Shown here one piece after another: positions 1-11,775 of a DNA stretch of 64,000 nt. Origin of the DNA: Lojkania enalia (lineage: Eukaryota; Ascomycota; Dothideomycetes; Pleosporales); NCBI GenBank assembly GCA_010094045.1, contig ML986586.1, forward strand, positions 596,859 through 660,858, in the 5' to 3' direction. Within the stretch, counting starts at the first letter, position 1, and every line of letters starts with the position of its first letter. Under the pieces are notes generated by a model, which worked only from the letters and a program-made list of their open reading frames with translations, had not been told where the DNA came from and did not search any database. Made by a program: the position numbers and the translations under genes.

Positions 1-237
1 TATAGGAATTGCTTATCCGGGCCCAATCTAGCGTCGTCGTGGCAACGTTTCCACACTGATTAACGCTTCGGCTGGTTGCCCGAAAAATTCTGCGATACCT
101 CCTATCGGTCAGACTTCAAAGCATCCTCTAAAAGTCTAGCTCATCCCGACAAGTAGGCATTAAACTCTATCTACAGCTACTAGCTTACTCATAGCATCCC
201 CACCTGTAGTATCCTCGCCCATCATATCCTCACCCCC

Positions 238-513
238 GGCTCTACCAATTTCTTCGCACCTAACAGACTCAACCGCCCTAGGAACTCTAGCTTCAATGTC
301 CATAGTTTCGGCTACTATATCCAGAAGTCGAAACTGTCCAGCTTCGAGAATTTCTTTGGTACCGGGGGTTCCGCAACAGCCAAGTAACGTAACGGCAAGT
401 TGGGCTACGACAACAACGTTAACGCCTTCAGCTGTATCTTCAATGGGAAAACGAACACATCTACTGTTATAGAGGTAGACGCAAGGGGCTTCGAAGGAGA
501 GGAGAAGTCCTAC
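238..513 (+). pseudogene. possible relic reading frame, unidentified
   Basis: One plus-strand frame from about 238 reads as protein-like sequence (for example FNVHSFGYYIQKSK and FNGKTNTSTVIEVDARGFEG). It is broken by a TAA at about 373 and ends at a TAA at 511-513. There is no start codon, and further stops flank it. It could be the decayed remains of a gene, or an exon missed by my reading. The family is not recognised. The rest of 1-922 shows no convincing gene. Confidence 0.2.
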
Positions 514-922
514 TAAAGTGAAGGCGGTTAGATGGCAAGTACGGAATGTGCTTGGTCGAATTTGGTGAGCACAATGTATCGAATACCATAGTACTTCTGC
601 TAGTGGTCGTACAGACCTCGGTGTGAATATAGCTCATTAGCAACCTCTTCAGTGGGCCTGTTATAGGCATTACAGGATCCTGCCAGGTCAATACTGTGCT
701 GTATTCATTAAAGTATACATGAACTGAATGGCGAGCTAAAAAAGGAGAATAAACGCTTGAATAATTGTTAGCTATGAGTAAAATATTGAAAGATTCATTT
801 ATAAAAATGCTACACCGGTACAACATACCCCCTTACCGTAATCCCCTGAATTCTCTTCGTTTCCTAAGACTTATTCCAACCGCTACTTCTACTACTCGTT
901 TCTCTCTCACGCTAACGACGTC

Positions 923-1231
923 ATGTTTCTAAGGACTATAATTCTCCACCTCCTCTTCGCCGCCGGGTTCGCTGCCGCACAGTCCAGCGTGCTCATTGTC
1001 CCTGCAAATACCATACCTTCCGAAACTTCGAAAGCGGTGTCCCTACAAACACACAAAGCACTCTTGGAAAAGCACATTCACCTGAGCGGGTTCGTATGGC
1101 CCGCCAAGGTAGCATCGCCCAATTATGGTACCATGCATATCTCTCAATGATCAAGCATACCTTAACTCAACTCCCAACATTCATGTTAGACTACGACCCC
1201 TCCAAATACCACCAGCATGGGCCTTGCATAA
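923..1231 (+). CDS. possible small secreted protein
   Basis: The ATG at 923 opens a frame whose first 20 residues look like a signal peptide (MFLRTIILHLLFAAGFAAAQ), with likely cleavage after AAA or AAQ. Read without an intron it gives 75 residues ending at 1150. A donor after 1108 (CCAAG|GTAGCA) and an acceptor before 1190 (ATGTTAG) also keep the frame. That version replaces the tail with a Thr/Pro-rich end and also gives 75 residues (923..1108 and 1190..1231). No cysteine pattern or family is visible. If real it would be an extracellular small protein. The weak donor and short length make this uncertain. Confidence 0.33.
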
Positions 1232-2080
1232 ATCAAGATGCGGAAGGCTAAGGAGGGAAGGAGTCCAGTCGAAACGAAGGCGGCGAAGTGGAACACAAAG
1301 GAAGTGTCAGGATTGCTCTGGGTGGATAGGCGTGTGCCATTAACTACTAGCGTCAGGATTACATTGGATATATCATCTGAAAGGGAATATTCAACCCTAT
1401 TAACAGAAATAAATAATTATGATCTCTAGAGACCTGGTAGGTCCCAGGCGCTCGTATTCACCTAGATTTGGAATTAAGCGATCCTCTGGGCTGATTTGAT
1501 GCTTCATGCAGCCGTAATTATGATCCTGGCCTCCATGGAAGACTTTGTTGGCACCTGCACTTGGCATGCGAGTATGCGGGGAGCTTGTGACAACACATTT
1601 AACACGTAAGTTTCTAAGCAAGTATGCCCGAAGAGAAATTGAATGCAATCATTCATCGAAGCCGCACCATCAGCCTCTGGTCGTGTCGAACTTGGTATAT
1701 AAATAGGGAGCAACCGTACAAATTCCAGCAGTTAGATAGAGACTAGCACTCTAATTACTTGAAGAGTGCCACTGTAGAGCAATTCTGTGCTGTGAAAAGT
1801 TCAATCCATGATTTTCATAAGCTCATGCTCTCTTTAACGCCAATCCATGTAGACGAGCACCTAGCCATTTGGTTGATAATTGCTTCAGACAGCGCCAATC
1901 GCAATCTCGGCATGCCTTGGTCTTGGGAGTCGAGCGGAGTTTTTCCGCCATAATCGAGCTCGTAGAAGTGTGTGATCCACGGCTCGGTGTACTTGGTGGT
2001 TGTACATCTCTGAGGCCCACGGGGCGCATGAAATTGCCCCCATCCCGCACCTTGTCTTGCTCCGTGGGCCTCGCCTCATG
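1232..2080. other. gene-free stretch with one TATA-like site
   Basis: No frame here reads as a convincing protein. The only clear motif is a perfect TATA-type element, TATATAAATAG at 1696-1706 on the plus strand. It is followed by no recognisable coding sequence. The right edge is the 3' flank of the minus-strand SF3B6 gene. Confidence 0.4.
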
Positions 2081-2711
2081 CTAATCGATACCGTGTTGGC
2101 GTTTGAGATTTTCTAGATTCTGCTGGCGCTCGGCGAGGTCGTTCTGCGCTTTTATCATTTTCTCGGGCTGGTGGTATAATACTAAACAAGTAATATTAGC
2201 CCTATATACGAGTGCATGGAATGAATGGAGCGGACGTACCGACGAGATATCGGTTCTGGAAGTTGAAGCCGTTGAGGCTGTCGCATGCCTGCTTGGCGTC
2301 CATCACGTCCTCATAAACCACAAAAGCCGTGCCCTTTGTGTTGTTTGCGATGCCCTGGCGGATTTGGCTAGAGATGTGTCAGCACCCGCAAACTCTTTTC
2401 ACCGGCCGCATGGGTCGTGCGATGGATTGGCTGAGGGTCGGACATACCGCACAGGGCCGAACTTGCCGAAGAGGTCAAAGAGCTCTTCTGCCGTGACGTT
2501 GTAGCTGTGAGAACATTAAGCGCAAGCACTTGAAAGACTGAACACCAAACTGACCTCAAGTTCTTTACGAATAGAGCTCTGCACGAAAGACATGTGTTAG
2601 CAAAGGTCGTGTGAGTAGATCGCGGCGACAGGCCGGCCAGCAAGCGCGACATTCATGAATGGGAACGCCTTACCGATTCACTTCCGGGGCAAGCTTTCCG
2701 CCTCGACTCAT
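2081..2711 (-). CDS. SF3B6: SF3B6/p14 pre-mRNA branch-site RRM protein
   Basis: Small RNA-recognition-motif subunit of the SF3b complex in the U2 snRNP. In the family it contacts the branch-point adenosine and SF3B1 in the nucleus. Five exons join in frame: 2711-2674, 2578-2555, 2504-2448, 2367-2240 and 2181-2081 (38, 24, 57, 128 and 101 nt), giving 115 residues, close to the usual length. The start [13 protein letters not shown], the RNP2-like ALFVKNLSYNVT, the RNP1-like [13 protein letters not shown] and the [17 protein letters not shown] segment match the p14 family. All introns are GT-AG and one exon is only 24 nt. The gene lies head to head with the histone demethylase gene at 3572. The model is hand-built, but the phases agree throughout. 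Confidence 0.93.
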
Positions 2712-3571
2712 ACTTTGGCGTCTATCAGTAGTGAAAAAAGGACTGGCTCCTGGAAATCAACTCAGAAGGGAGCTGCGGGTGGTGGTTGTGTGATACGAGA
2801 TAGTGGTCACGGACGTCGAGGCCGAGCAGCGGAGACGATCAAAGCACGAGTGGCGGAGGGCCAAGCCAGCCCTGGAGGGCGCTCAGCAAAGAGCCATATC
2901 ACGTGACAAGTACCGTCTTGTAGAAGAGGCGATGAATTGCAGAGCAACGACGCTCTCGCATGGGAAAATCTGGAGAGCGATTACACTGCAGGAATATAAA
3001 GCGACGGCTATGCTGCGATGGCCGCCCATTGCCCGTGCCCGCGGTGGTTCCATGAAATGCGGCTCAAGGGCGCTTTTGTATCGAAGTATTCCAGCGCTGC
3101 TCGGACCTCTGGCTGCAAGCAGTGCGCGTCTCCACCACAAGCTCCATTCCACTCGTGACTACACCCTCACTCACCGTTGTGTCTGCTGTTCCCCTCCAGC
3201 GCCCATTCTGCGCCCTGCGGCCGTCTCCGTGGTGCTCTGCCGCTGGTGGTGGCCGGCGTGGCTCTCGCACTGCTGGTCCTCGAGCGCCGCGAACTTGTCA
3301 TTGCTTCAACTTCCTTCCCCGCGACTCAACCCTCCGCGCATCCATCCCACACCCTCAACCACCCGCCGCCGCCCAACACCACGCTCGTTATCGCACTTAT
3401 CCGCGCCCGCCGGACCTGTCGCTAGGATATGCTCTCCCCCGCGCCCGTCAGCATCGCCTGCTCTCCCAGTGTCGCTGCTCCGTAGCATCCTGAGACGCCC
3501 AGCACCGAGACGGCACCTCCGACGACACCGAACCCCCCATCGACCTACGCAGCGCGCCAGCAATTATCACT
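2712..3571. promoter_or_regulatory. divergent promoter region of SF3B6 and JHD1-type gene
   Basis: This 860-nt interval separates two start codons pointing away from each other. The right half (about 3100-3560) is rich in C and pyrimidines with many CCGCC and CCTCC runs, typical of a long fungal 5' leader. Long open frames exist here on both strands, but they begin with non-ATG codons or overlap one another, and they read as Arg/Pro/Ser-rich translation of this C-rich DNA, so I do not call genes. No clear TATA box was seen. Confidence 0.5.
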
Positions 3572-6500
3572 ATGAGGGGCACATCGTTCAAGGCACAGTA
3601 TCGGCAAGCTCCGCCGCCCGCTAGAACCCCTCCGCCGCCTGCATATGAGCCGCTCTCACCTGTCCTGCCTCCGGCGGAACCCTCCACAGTAGGCTTCGCG
3701 GGCGGCAACGACAGAAATACCAGGCACCGCAACAATAGCGCGAGCGGAGTTGTGCACCGCACTCCGATATATGTTGACGTTACGCACTCACATCACTCCC
3801 TCCCGCCGACTGCTTCTGGCTACGAGCAGCCGCTGAGGTCCGCTCCTCTTCCCCGTCTCAACACGCAGCACTCGCCCGCGCTTGGCTCCCCAATCGACGC
3901 TCTGGCGAATGCTGCCGCTACATCAATGCACCCGAACTCAGTCTATATCGATGCCTCGCACCGCTCCTCCCACGGTCAGATGTCGCCAGTTGCCGCTCCC
4001 CCCCTCCATATGCCAGCCGAACGCGTCCCGAAACACGCATACATAGATGACGCCCACTATCCATATTCAGAGCGGCCTACAAAACGCGCACGCTCTGAGT
4101 ACTTTCCCTCCCCACAATATGCGCAGCATTACTCAAGGCCGATGACTAGTTATAAGCCGGGCTTGTCTTACAACGTTGAGCAAATGGTGGACAGAGGCGT
4201 AAGGATGTACCAAGACAATGGCGTTGCGCCGCATTACCAGAATAATGTCAGTGCCAAACGGCTCTCAGATGCTCAATTGCTGCTGGACTTTTCCTTCGGT
4301 GCTTCGTATTCGGCGGGAGCACCGACCCCTACTGGAAAGAGATGGAGCATATCACATCCAGAATTCCAAGATCGTCCTCTACTGCAATCGGCCGAATCAT
4401 CGAATTCCTATCTAGTTCCTCACTCTCAAGACCCCAAGTTCACCATGCAATCCTTTCACGCGAATGATTATAACCGTACGGCGACCACGGAAGCAACGCC
4501 TCCTACCCTACCGACACACCACAACGTAGCTCTGGCTGCACAAATACATACTCCGCCGGAGGAATCTCCCGGTGATAAACATTCCTCCACGCTTCAAAAT
4601 TCTGAGGAATCAAAAAAGCCTAAAAGGAATCAGGGTTGGCCGAAGGGAAAGCCACGCGGGCCTCGTTCTGGTTCCGCTGCAGGGAAGAAGAAGAAATCCA
4701 CGCCGAAAGCTAAGAGCGGGTCGTCTGCTACGAATACGACCATACCTGATCAGCTACATTCCCCCCAAAGCCTCCCAGCAGACGGGCACGAGGTACGCCA
4801 AGTGGAGGCTGTCGCCTCAGCGCTGTTGAACGAACATTTCTCACGCGACGTTGCGTCGCAGACTCGCCGCCATTCATTTGCCAATGCATCGCTGCCTGCA
4901 ATAGGACCCTCTGACCGCTCAAGCGATCTTCCTCGAGCTCGCTCAGTTCCTCCCGATACGAGCATGACCATTACGCCGCCGCGCGACGACGCGCCCCAGA
5001 CGATCGGTGGCGAGATTAATGGCGAAGCTCACATCACGGTGTGTGCGGGCTGTCACTCTTCCGACTCTCATGCTTTGATCGGGGAAGGTGAGCAGTGGAT
5101 CAACTGCGATGGATGCAAAGGATGGTTCCATTTTGTTTGCGCAGGTTTCAAGAATGAGAGAGAAGTTCGTGATGTGGACAAGTTCTACTGCGGGGGATGT
5201 AGCCCGAAGTTTGGCAAAACAACAAGTGAGTATATATAATAATACTTCGTTGCTTGTACTTACGTATGTACAGAGGTACGCAAATCGGCCAGAGCCCACA
5301 CTGCAGTAGACTATGCCGGCCTTAACGAGGGCATCATGAAAACCTCCGACGACAACCCTGAGCATCATTACATTCGGGGATTTAAGAATGGAGATATTGT
5401 GTTCACCAAGGAGACGTTCGCACGCCTTCCACCCGAACTGATCTCAGCAGAATTCCTTGAAAAGACGAACGGTTTCAAAGAACCTGTGATGATCACGGCG
5501 GCATCCAATCCTCGGTACTACTTTCCAAATGATAGGCCTTCTCAGCAATTGTCCAAAAAAGTATGCGCCGATGATTTCAATGAAGAGATGTACGGGTACG
5601 AGATGGTCCCTGATGATGGACAAGACCAGCTAGACATGGTCATACCTGCTGGGCTCACCGTACGGCGAGTAGCAGAACTATATGGACCGATGGAACGAGT
5701 CGATGTCATTGATGTGAAAGCTCAAGAGGGTGAAGCTGGAAAATGGACGATGGCAAAGTGGGCCGATTATTATGAACAAGAAGGAGAGAAGCCCGTTCGT
5801 AATGTCATATCTCTAGAGGTGTCCCAAAGCAAATTAGGGAGACTTATACGTCGTCCGAAGGCTGTCCGAGATTTGGATCTTCAGGACTCGGTCTGGCCGG
5901 AGGATGACAGAGCCAATGCTCCCAAGGTCCAATTCTATTGCCTTATGTCTGTCGCGGATTGCTATACGGACTTTCATATCGATTTCGGTGGATCATCCGT
6001 TTACTATCATATCATCAAGGGCCGAAAAACGTTCTTTTTCATTCCTCCCACCAAGCAAAACCTTAAAAAGTACGAGGATTGGTGTCTTTCTCCAAGACAA
6101 AGCCATGAATTTCTTGGCCACCAGGTCAAGGAGTGCTACCGCGTCGATCTCTACCCTGGGGATACGATGTTAATTCCATCTGGCTGGATTCATGCAGTCT
6201 GGACTCCTGAGGATAGCCTCGTCATCGGCGGGAACTTTCTCACACGAATACACTACGGCATGCAGATCAAAGTGGCCGAGATTGAGAAGAATACCAAAGT
6301 TGCCAAAAAATTCCGTTACCCTTTCTTCCAAAAATTAATGTGGCTGGCTCTTCTTCAGTACATTGAGGAAGATCCAGTTCCACCATCAGTTGAGGAATTG
6401 CTGTTAAGCGGTGGCCAGTTCAAACGATCAGTCCCAATACATTGTGAACCGAATAAGTTTGGTCATAATTCTGATCTTGGTCCAGAGAACTACAACAGAC

Positions 6501-8257
6501 GCTACTACGCGAAAGCAGAGCTTGAAGGTCTTCCTGATCTGGCCAATTACATTTGGAGGACTGTCATGATATCTCTAGGCAGGATTGAGGGGATAACGGC
6601 CGTCACCAGAAATGCAGTCACGAAATCGATCCCTAAAGGCCACGGTGACCCCCTAGCGCTGGCTCAGCGATTTGCTTTATGGATTGCTTGGAAGCGAGGA
6701 AACGAGAGCATTCTGCAGTGGGCTCATCCAGACTCGCTACCGCCGGAAACGCCAGACTCGAAAGGTGACAAGAAGCTTAGTGCCGCGCAGGTTAAACGAA
6801 TGGAACGTGAAGCCTGGAGTGACGCGACAAGGGAAAGGCAATCGACGCGACTTCGAGGCCCGGACACTTCTCCGTCGGACGTTGTCGAAACTACTGCTCA
6901 AAGTGTGTCCATGCCTTTGACGGGTTTCTTACGCCCAACTAGAGAACCCACCAAATATCTCACTACCCCTAAAACATCTCAACTCGGCCCAAAACGCATC
7001 GCTTGTGACTCTTGCAGGAAACGGAGGATACGCTGCAAGCACAAAGACGAAATTGTAGAAACAGCTAGATGGGAAGCTCCTCCCGCAGGGCCGATTAATG
7101 GCTCAGCTGGCTCTGGGCCCATGTCCACTAGCTGGTCGTTGGGGAACTTCATCCCGCGCCGCTCGAGCGATGCCGATGTGCCATCCGGCTCGCTTATGAG
7201 AACGTCAGCTGTGGCTAGCCCTCAAGGAGTCATGAATGGAGGTCCCATCTCCCCAGATGTGAACATGGATGGTCTTGCTAATCGATCCGGGCGCGTCAAA
7301 GCGTGCCCTGACTGCCGCAAGAGCAAGGTAAGATTTCTTATTTTAGCATCGTGACCTATACTGAAGATCTTGCAGCGCCGTTGCATACACGACGAGAATG
7401 GCAACGTCGATCCCGTCAAAGCGTCTGAGGCACCAATACCCAGGGGTTCAGCTTCCAAAAAGCGACGTGTCAGCGATGAAGGCGTTGACTCAGCTAGTAG
7501 ACAAGATAAAGAATCAGGTGCTGATGGCGGTTTGATAAACGGCGAAGCACACCTACTAGACTACTTACAGACGCCGTCACGCTCAACTAGGCCAACGGAG
7601 ACCGAGCACACAATGTCTATGTTGACCCCACAAGAGAATAAAGAAGCCTTTGCTTCTGGAGATCTAATGGAAGTCGACCATCCCTCGCCAATTTTGGATA
7701 CTATGATAGACCCTATGTTGACTTCATCTGTCAACCTACCCACAAGAGACACAGTCATTTCTTCTATCGAGAATAGCGCTGGGAATCATGGGGAAGACGT
7801 AGCGGAGAGCAGTCACAATCCTGAGCCTATTGAAACTGAACCTCCTATTGCTGAGCCACGCACTCCGGCCGCAGCTTCTGTTGCGATTCCCAACGGTCTT
7901 GATGGTCTTGGTCCCAGGAAAGACACGAATGCACTGAACAGTGCTACGCCTGACGGAAGCCGCCTTGTTATCGCTCAGCCAACTGCTGTCACACCCAACG
8001 CCTCTCGGTCCTCAAGAATTACACCCGGCGGTCGCAGATCAAGTCAGACCCCTCGTTCCTCAAACAGAAAGAGCACGACACCAAAGTCGACACCCGGTGG
8101 CAAGGGACGACAAGACAGCAAAGAAACAATAAAAACTGAGCCGAGGGCAGATGCAGATGGGGTGAATATCGCCGAGACGGATGAAGACCGGGCGAGTCTA
8201 GCGTTAGCGCTTCAATTGCAGATGGAAGAGCACGGTTTAAGAAGGCGGAGCAAGTAA
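3572..8257 (+). CDS. PHD finger and JmjC histone demethylase (JHD1/KDM2 type)
   Basis: Predicted Fe(II)/2-oxoglutarate-dependent lysine demethylase acting on chromatin. Three exons (3572-5225, 5274-7327, 7376-8257) give 1529 residues. The first ~480 residues are disordered (Pro/Ser-rich, with basic KRNQGWPKGKPRG). A PHD finger follows at about 490-545 (CAGCHSSDSH, CDGCKGWFHFVC, CGGC). The JmjC domain lies at about 700-900, with metal ligands H786, D788 (FHIDFGG) and H858 (GWIHAVWTP); its YHIIKGRKTFFF is typical of JHD1. The C-terminal third holds two CX2CX6C clusters, C1129/C1132/C1139 and C1229/C1232/C1239. The second intron interrupts the second cluster after K1236. Both introns are short (48 nt each) with GT-AG ends. 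The family demethylates H3K36 in other fungi; the substrate here is inferred. Confidence 0.92.
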
Positions 8258-9832
8258 AGAATTCATCATCTCCTTCGGCGTATGATGCAGATGTATTTTT
8301 GTCTTTTTCCTGCTCAGACTTGTTTCATTGGATCGTTCCCAACATATTAATCGGAGTTCTTTCGTGAAATGGAATATTGGAGTCATTATTGGAGGATCTT
8401 CATTTATGATTAGGGTTCATTTCTGAGGTACATCGATCTTATACCCGTGCAAAATATCTCTTGCTTTGAGAGGTATACCTGGTTGGTTTTGCACCGATAG
8501 CTGTCTCGTTAATTTCTTTTGAAGGCCTAAGAATAATTTCTCAGCTGGGGCTATGGCTGCATATGGCGTTGGGATTTGCGCATGTACCGCCAGCAAGTAT
8601 TGCCTGTGCGTTTTCTATTTCGATAGTCTTCAGAAATCGGTTCATGGTTTATTCTTGAGTCTATCTATGTCTTATACAAAGTGTATTGCTCATAACTATT
8701 CGATACTTTACAAACGTTTAGTCGTTTTTACTTAGCATGCTGCCATCAGCAGACTAAAGAATATTCTTTGAAAACTGTTATAAAAAGTTGCAGGTTGTCT
8801 ACTCAATTACCGCTTCAGGTACTTTACAACCTATTTCCAATTAAAGAGCGCTGTTTTTCCGGACTCGTCCTCTTAACCTTATTAGTTCTCTTTTGCCAAA
8901 ATATAGTCTACGCCGATCAAGCGCTGTCGCGTTTGCTTCCGAGATCTGACTCTGCTCCATTTCTGACCGATTCGGAAGCAGTACCGGGTGAATGATACAG
9001 ATACAGAATCATTTCAATTGCTCGTCAAAGAGAGTCGGTTTCGTCAAGAGTAATGTATCTAGTGATTCGTGACGACAATCTCGTACCCCAATAGGGAATC
9101 GGGCATGCTTTCCGGACCTCCCGTACTCTATCTACGGTTGGCTGAGTGGGATTTGGATCTTCGATTGCTTTCACATAGAATCCAAATGCAGACTTGCGAG
9201 GCCCAACGACATATGCCGGGCGTGCCACATGGTGCTCGGCCCTGCGAGCTCCCCAAAGGGTTAATAATGAAGAGTGGAATATGCTAAACCAACGGCAACA
9301 ATGTAGGAAATTGGTGGAATAAAAGATTGAATGCCTACGTTAGAAAAAGGTTAAGACCCTACAGAGCCTATAGAAATTCAAAAGCAATGGTCTAAGATTG
9401 GTATATCTCGACAAGCTATTTCTTCTTGCCAAATTACGTAGATGCTGAGGTATTTTAAAGAAATTTCAGTTTGAGTGAATGCTAAAAGAAAGGTCCTAGA
9501 AGCGAGTGGGAAGAAGAGCATGCGATCACCAACGAAGTCGATACGAACAGTGCCACAAGGAGCCAATCAGGCAAGATCAGAAAGCCGCTGACACCGCGTC
9601 GAACAACCTCGGCATTGGCATCATCAAGCAGTCCCAGCGCCCGTTGCGACCGAGTCAAATACTACGTCTGAGGACCTCGGCGCGCCTGGAGACTTATTTG
9701 CTCGCTACCCTTCTCGATATACCGTCCCCCCCTTTTGTAACAGCCGATACTCCGACCTCCAAGCACGTCCGAACAACAATCGAACCGTCCCCGTAACTTC
9801 TTCCGCGAATATCCACCTCCAAGACCGCCGCA
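8258..9832. other. gene-free stretch
   Basis: This holds the 3' flank of the demethylase gene and the upstream region of the cytochrome b5 gene. It is AT-rich and has short frames only. One frame at 8768-8995 contains a hydrophobic run (CFSGLVLLTLLVLFC) but no ATG start. I see no supported gene or repeat. Confidence 0.4.
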
Positions 9833-10240
9833 ATGGCCGAATCCTTTACGCCTAAACAAGTCGCCGAGCACAACACGGTAGATAATGGGCTGTACATCAT
9901 AATTGACGGGGACGTATATGGCCTAGCCTCGTTCGTAGATGAGCACCCGGGCGGCGCAAAGATCCTAAAGAGAGTGGGTGGGAAGGATGCGAGCAAGCAG
10001 TTCTGGAAGGTATGCCGATTCTCCTTGTCTTTTCCCCTGTCTTGATTAGATTGAGGTACAGGGCTACAGTCAGATAAGCTGAGATTCTTTGGGGAGTCGT
10101 AATGTTCAAGGGCCGAGTTCCTGTGTCAGTGGGTCGTGTTCGCTGACGATGCGAGTGTTTAGTACCACAACGAGAGCGTCCTCAAGAAGTATGGCCCAAA
10201 GCTAAAGGTCGGAACCGTGAAGGAGGAGGCCAAGCTATAG
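9833..10240 (+). CDS. small soluble cytochrome b5-like protein
   Basis: Heme-binding cytochrome b5 fold, an electron carrier. Two exons (9833-10009 and 10163-10240, phase 0) give 84 residues. The axial heme motif HPGG is at 38-41 (VDEHPGGAKILKRVGGKDAS); the second heme histidine is likely H61 in FWKYHNESVL, directly after the splice junction. There is no signal peptide and no C-terminal membrane anchor, unlike microsomal cytochrome b5, so it should be soluble. Stand-alone b5 domains of this size are common in filamentous fungi, and the electron partner is unknown. The 153-nt intron is GT-AG (GTATGC..TTTAG). Confidence 0.87.
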
Positions 10241-10791
10241 GCCGATAAATGAACACGCTCCTTTGCCATGTTCTTGGGTATCATAAGCCACCACCATCTC
10301 TCTGCGACTTCTGGAACTCGAGTAGAACGATGGCATACCACATCGAAGGAGAGCATATTTAGCATAATATATGACGAGATGAAGACTATCACGGGGGAAT
10401 AGCGGTTCAATTTTCATGTGTATATTTCAAGACAGCTAGATTTACTTTAAAGCCAGCACAAATCATGATTACTTCTCCTGAACGTGGCAATAATGAATTT
10501 TTCTCATATTAGTGCTCATGTTAACACCAAGTAACAGTCTCACGCCGTCCATATCCAGTCCCCGCGGCCACTCTAAGCTCATCTTGCCATTGAGATCACC
10601 GGCCGTCTATGAAAGTCTTCCTCCACAGTTCTAGTTTGCCGTTATTTGCAAGAAAAAAAACAAGCCGAAAGTCGCTACTCTAACTATAATGCGTGTATTC
10701 CCTAAACAAATCATACGTGGGTATCGTGATAACGCCTCCGCGATGCTGTGTGCAAATGCAAAATATTGTCCTGCCATAATATATCCATCGT
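10241..10791. other. intergenic, nothing recognised
   Basis: Convergent 3' flanks of the cytochrome b5 gene (plus) and the unknown gene at 10792 (minus). AT-rich, with no supported gene or repeat. Confidence 0.4.
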
Positions 10792-11775
10792 TCAAAAACA
10801 GCCCCATCGCTTCGTCTTCTTCACTGTATCTCTTGGAGCAGCTCTTTCCACTCTCCGACTTTGCAATCGCAAATTCCCATTCACCTTCTCATCAGCTTCA
10901 TCTTCTGGCACATCCATACGATATCTTCGCACGGATCCCGTATCCGACGTATCTTGTTCGTAGAACCGCGGCGGTGGTGGTCCGGAAACGCATCTTGGGA
11001 CCATCTTCCTAATGAATATCCGGATCCCGCTGTTCTCTCGGTCGATCTCTTCATACTCTCGCCTTCTTGTGCTTGGCGACATCCAGTGCGTGACGGTGTT
11101 TGTTGTTTCCAGAGGCGCCATTGTATCCTCGCTCTGTTTCGGGGAAGTCATGCTGATAGTGTCAATTGATAGCGGTGAGGTGGTGGGAATAGGGTCAACT
11201 ATCGTTGGATACAAGTCCGTATTAACAACAAGCCCGGGCCCGTGTCTAGAAATGGAGGCCTCAGGGTGTGCCGCATGGTACGAGGGGTTTTGAAAGAGGC
11301 TGCAGCTACGGAAATGAAGAGCTAAAACATCATCGACATCTCGTGTAACCGAGGGTACAGTATGAGAGCTTTTAATCCTGTAGTGTCGAGCTGGACGAGA
11401 GGGATCTATTACCGTGCAGGAAGTGCGTCTGGAAGATGGCTTGGATCCACGATGCCCGCGCGACTTTGTTGTGGAGTGCTCTGAAGACGACCCTAACGAT
11501 AGTTGGCGAGGATCCGTTGACTTTCGTCGATCAGTGGAGTTTCTCTCGGATGCTGGTCTCTGGGTATTCATCCCGGATGAAGGTGAGCGAAGAGCAATCT
11601 CTGGAGAAGCATTCTTGGGTTTGCAGCAACGTGTAGGTGCAGTATTGCTCCTGTGGACACAGTGTGGTTCTGGTTCGGGCTCCTTCAGACTGTAGGATTC
11701 GTCGAATCCGCTATCCATTCGATCCATGGCTAGCTGATGAAAGAAAACAAAAGCCTTTAAAAGAATTGAAGTCAA
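10792..11775 (-). CDS. conserved-looking fungal protein of unknown function
   Basis: Single open frame of 327 residues. I do not recognise a named domain. The first ~150 residues are Ser/Arg-rich and look disordered. The C-terminal third is more structured, with an Arg/Glu-rich block (STRRREYEEIDRENSGIR) followed by PPPPRFYEQDTSDTGSVRRY, which looks like a conserved motif. The extreme C-terminus is basic and ends KKTKRWGCF, which is not a CaaX box. The true start may be the internal Met at codon 17 (MDRMDSGFDESYSL), since the upstream codons give an atypical hydrophobic stretch. The cysteine pair after TAPTR (CC) is notable but unexplained. Confidence 0.72.
   Translation of the reverse strand: MTSILLKAFVFFHQLAMDRMDSGFDESYSLKEPEPEPHCVHRSNTAPTRCCKPKNASPEIALRSPSSGMNTQRPASERNSTDRRKSTDPRQLSLGSSSEHSTTKSRGHRGSKPSSRRTSCTVIDPSRPARHYRIKSSHTVPSVTRDVDDVLALHFRSCSLFQNPSYHAAHPEASISRHGPGLVVNTDLYPTIVDPIPTTSPLSIDTISMTSPKQSEDTMAPLETTNTVTHWMSPSTRRREYEEIDRENSGIRIFIRKMVPRCVSGPPPPRFYEQDTSDTGSVRRYRMDVPEDEADEKVNGNLRLQSRRVERAAPRDTVKKTKRWGCF

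Noticed and set aside
2803..3624. 273-codon plus frame upstream of the demethylase gene
   Set aside because: It starts at GTG, overlaps the true ATG in another frame, and is only Arg/Pro/Ser-rich translation of a C-rich leader.
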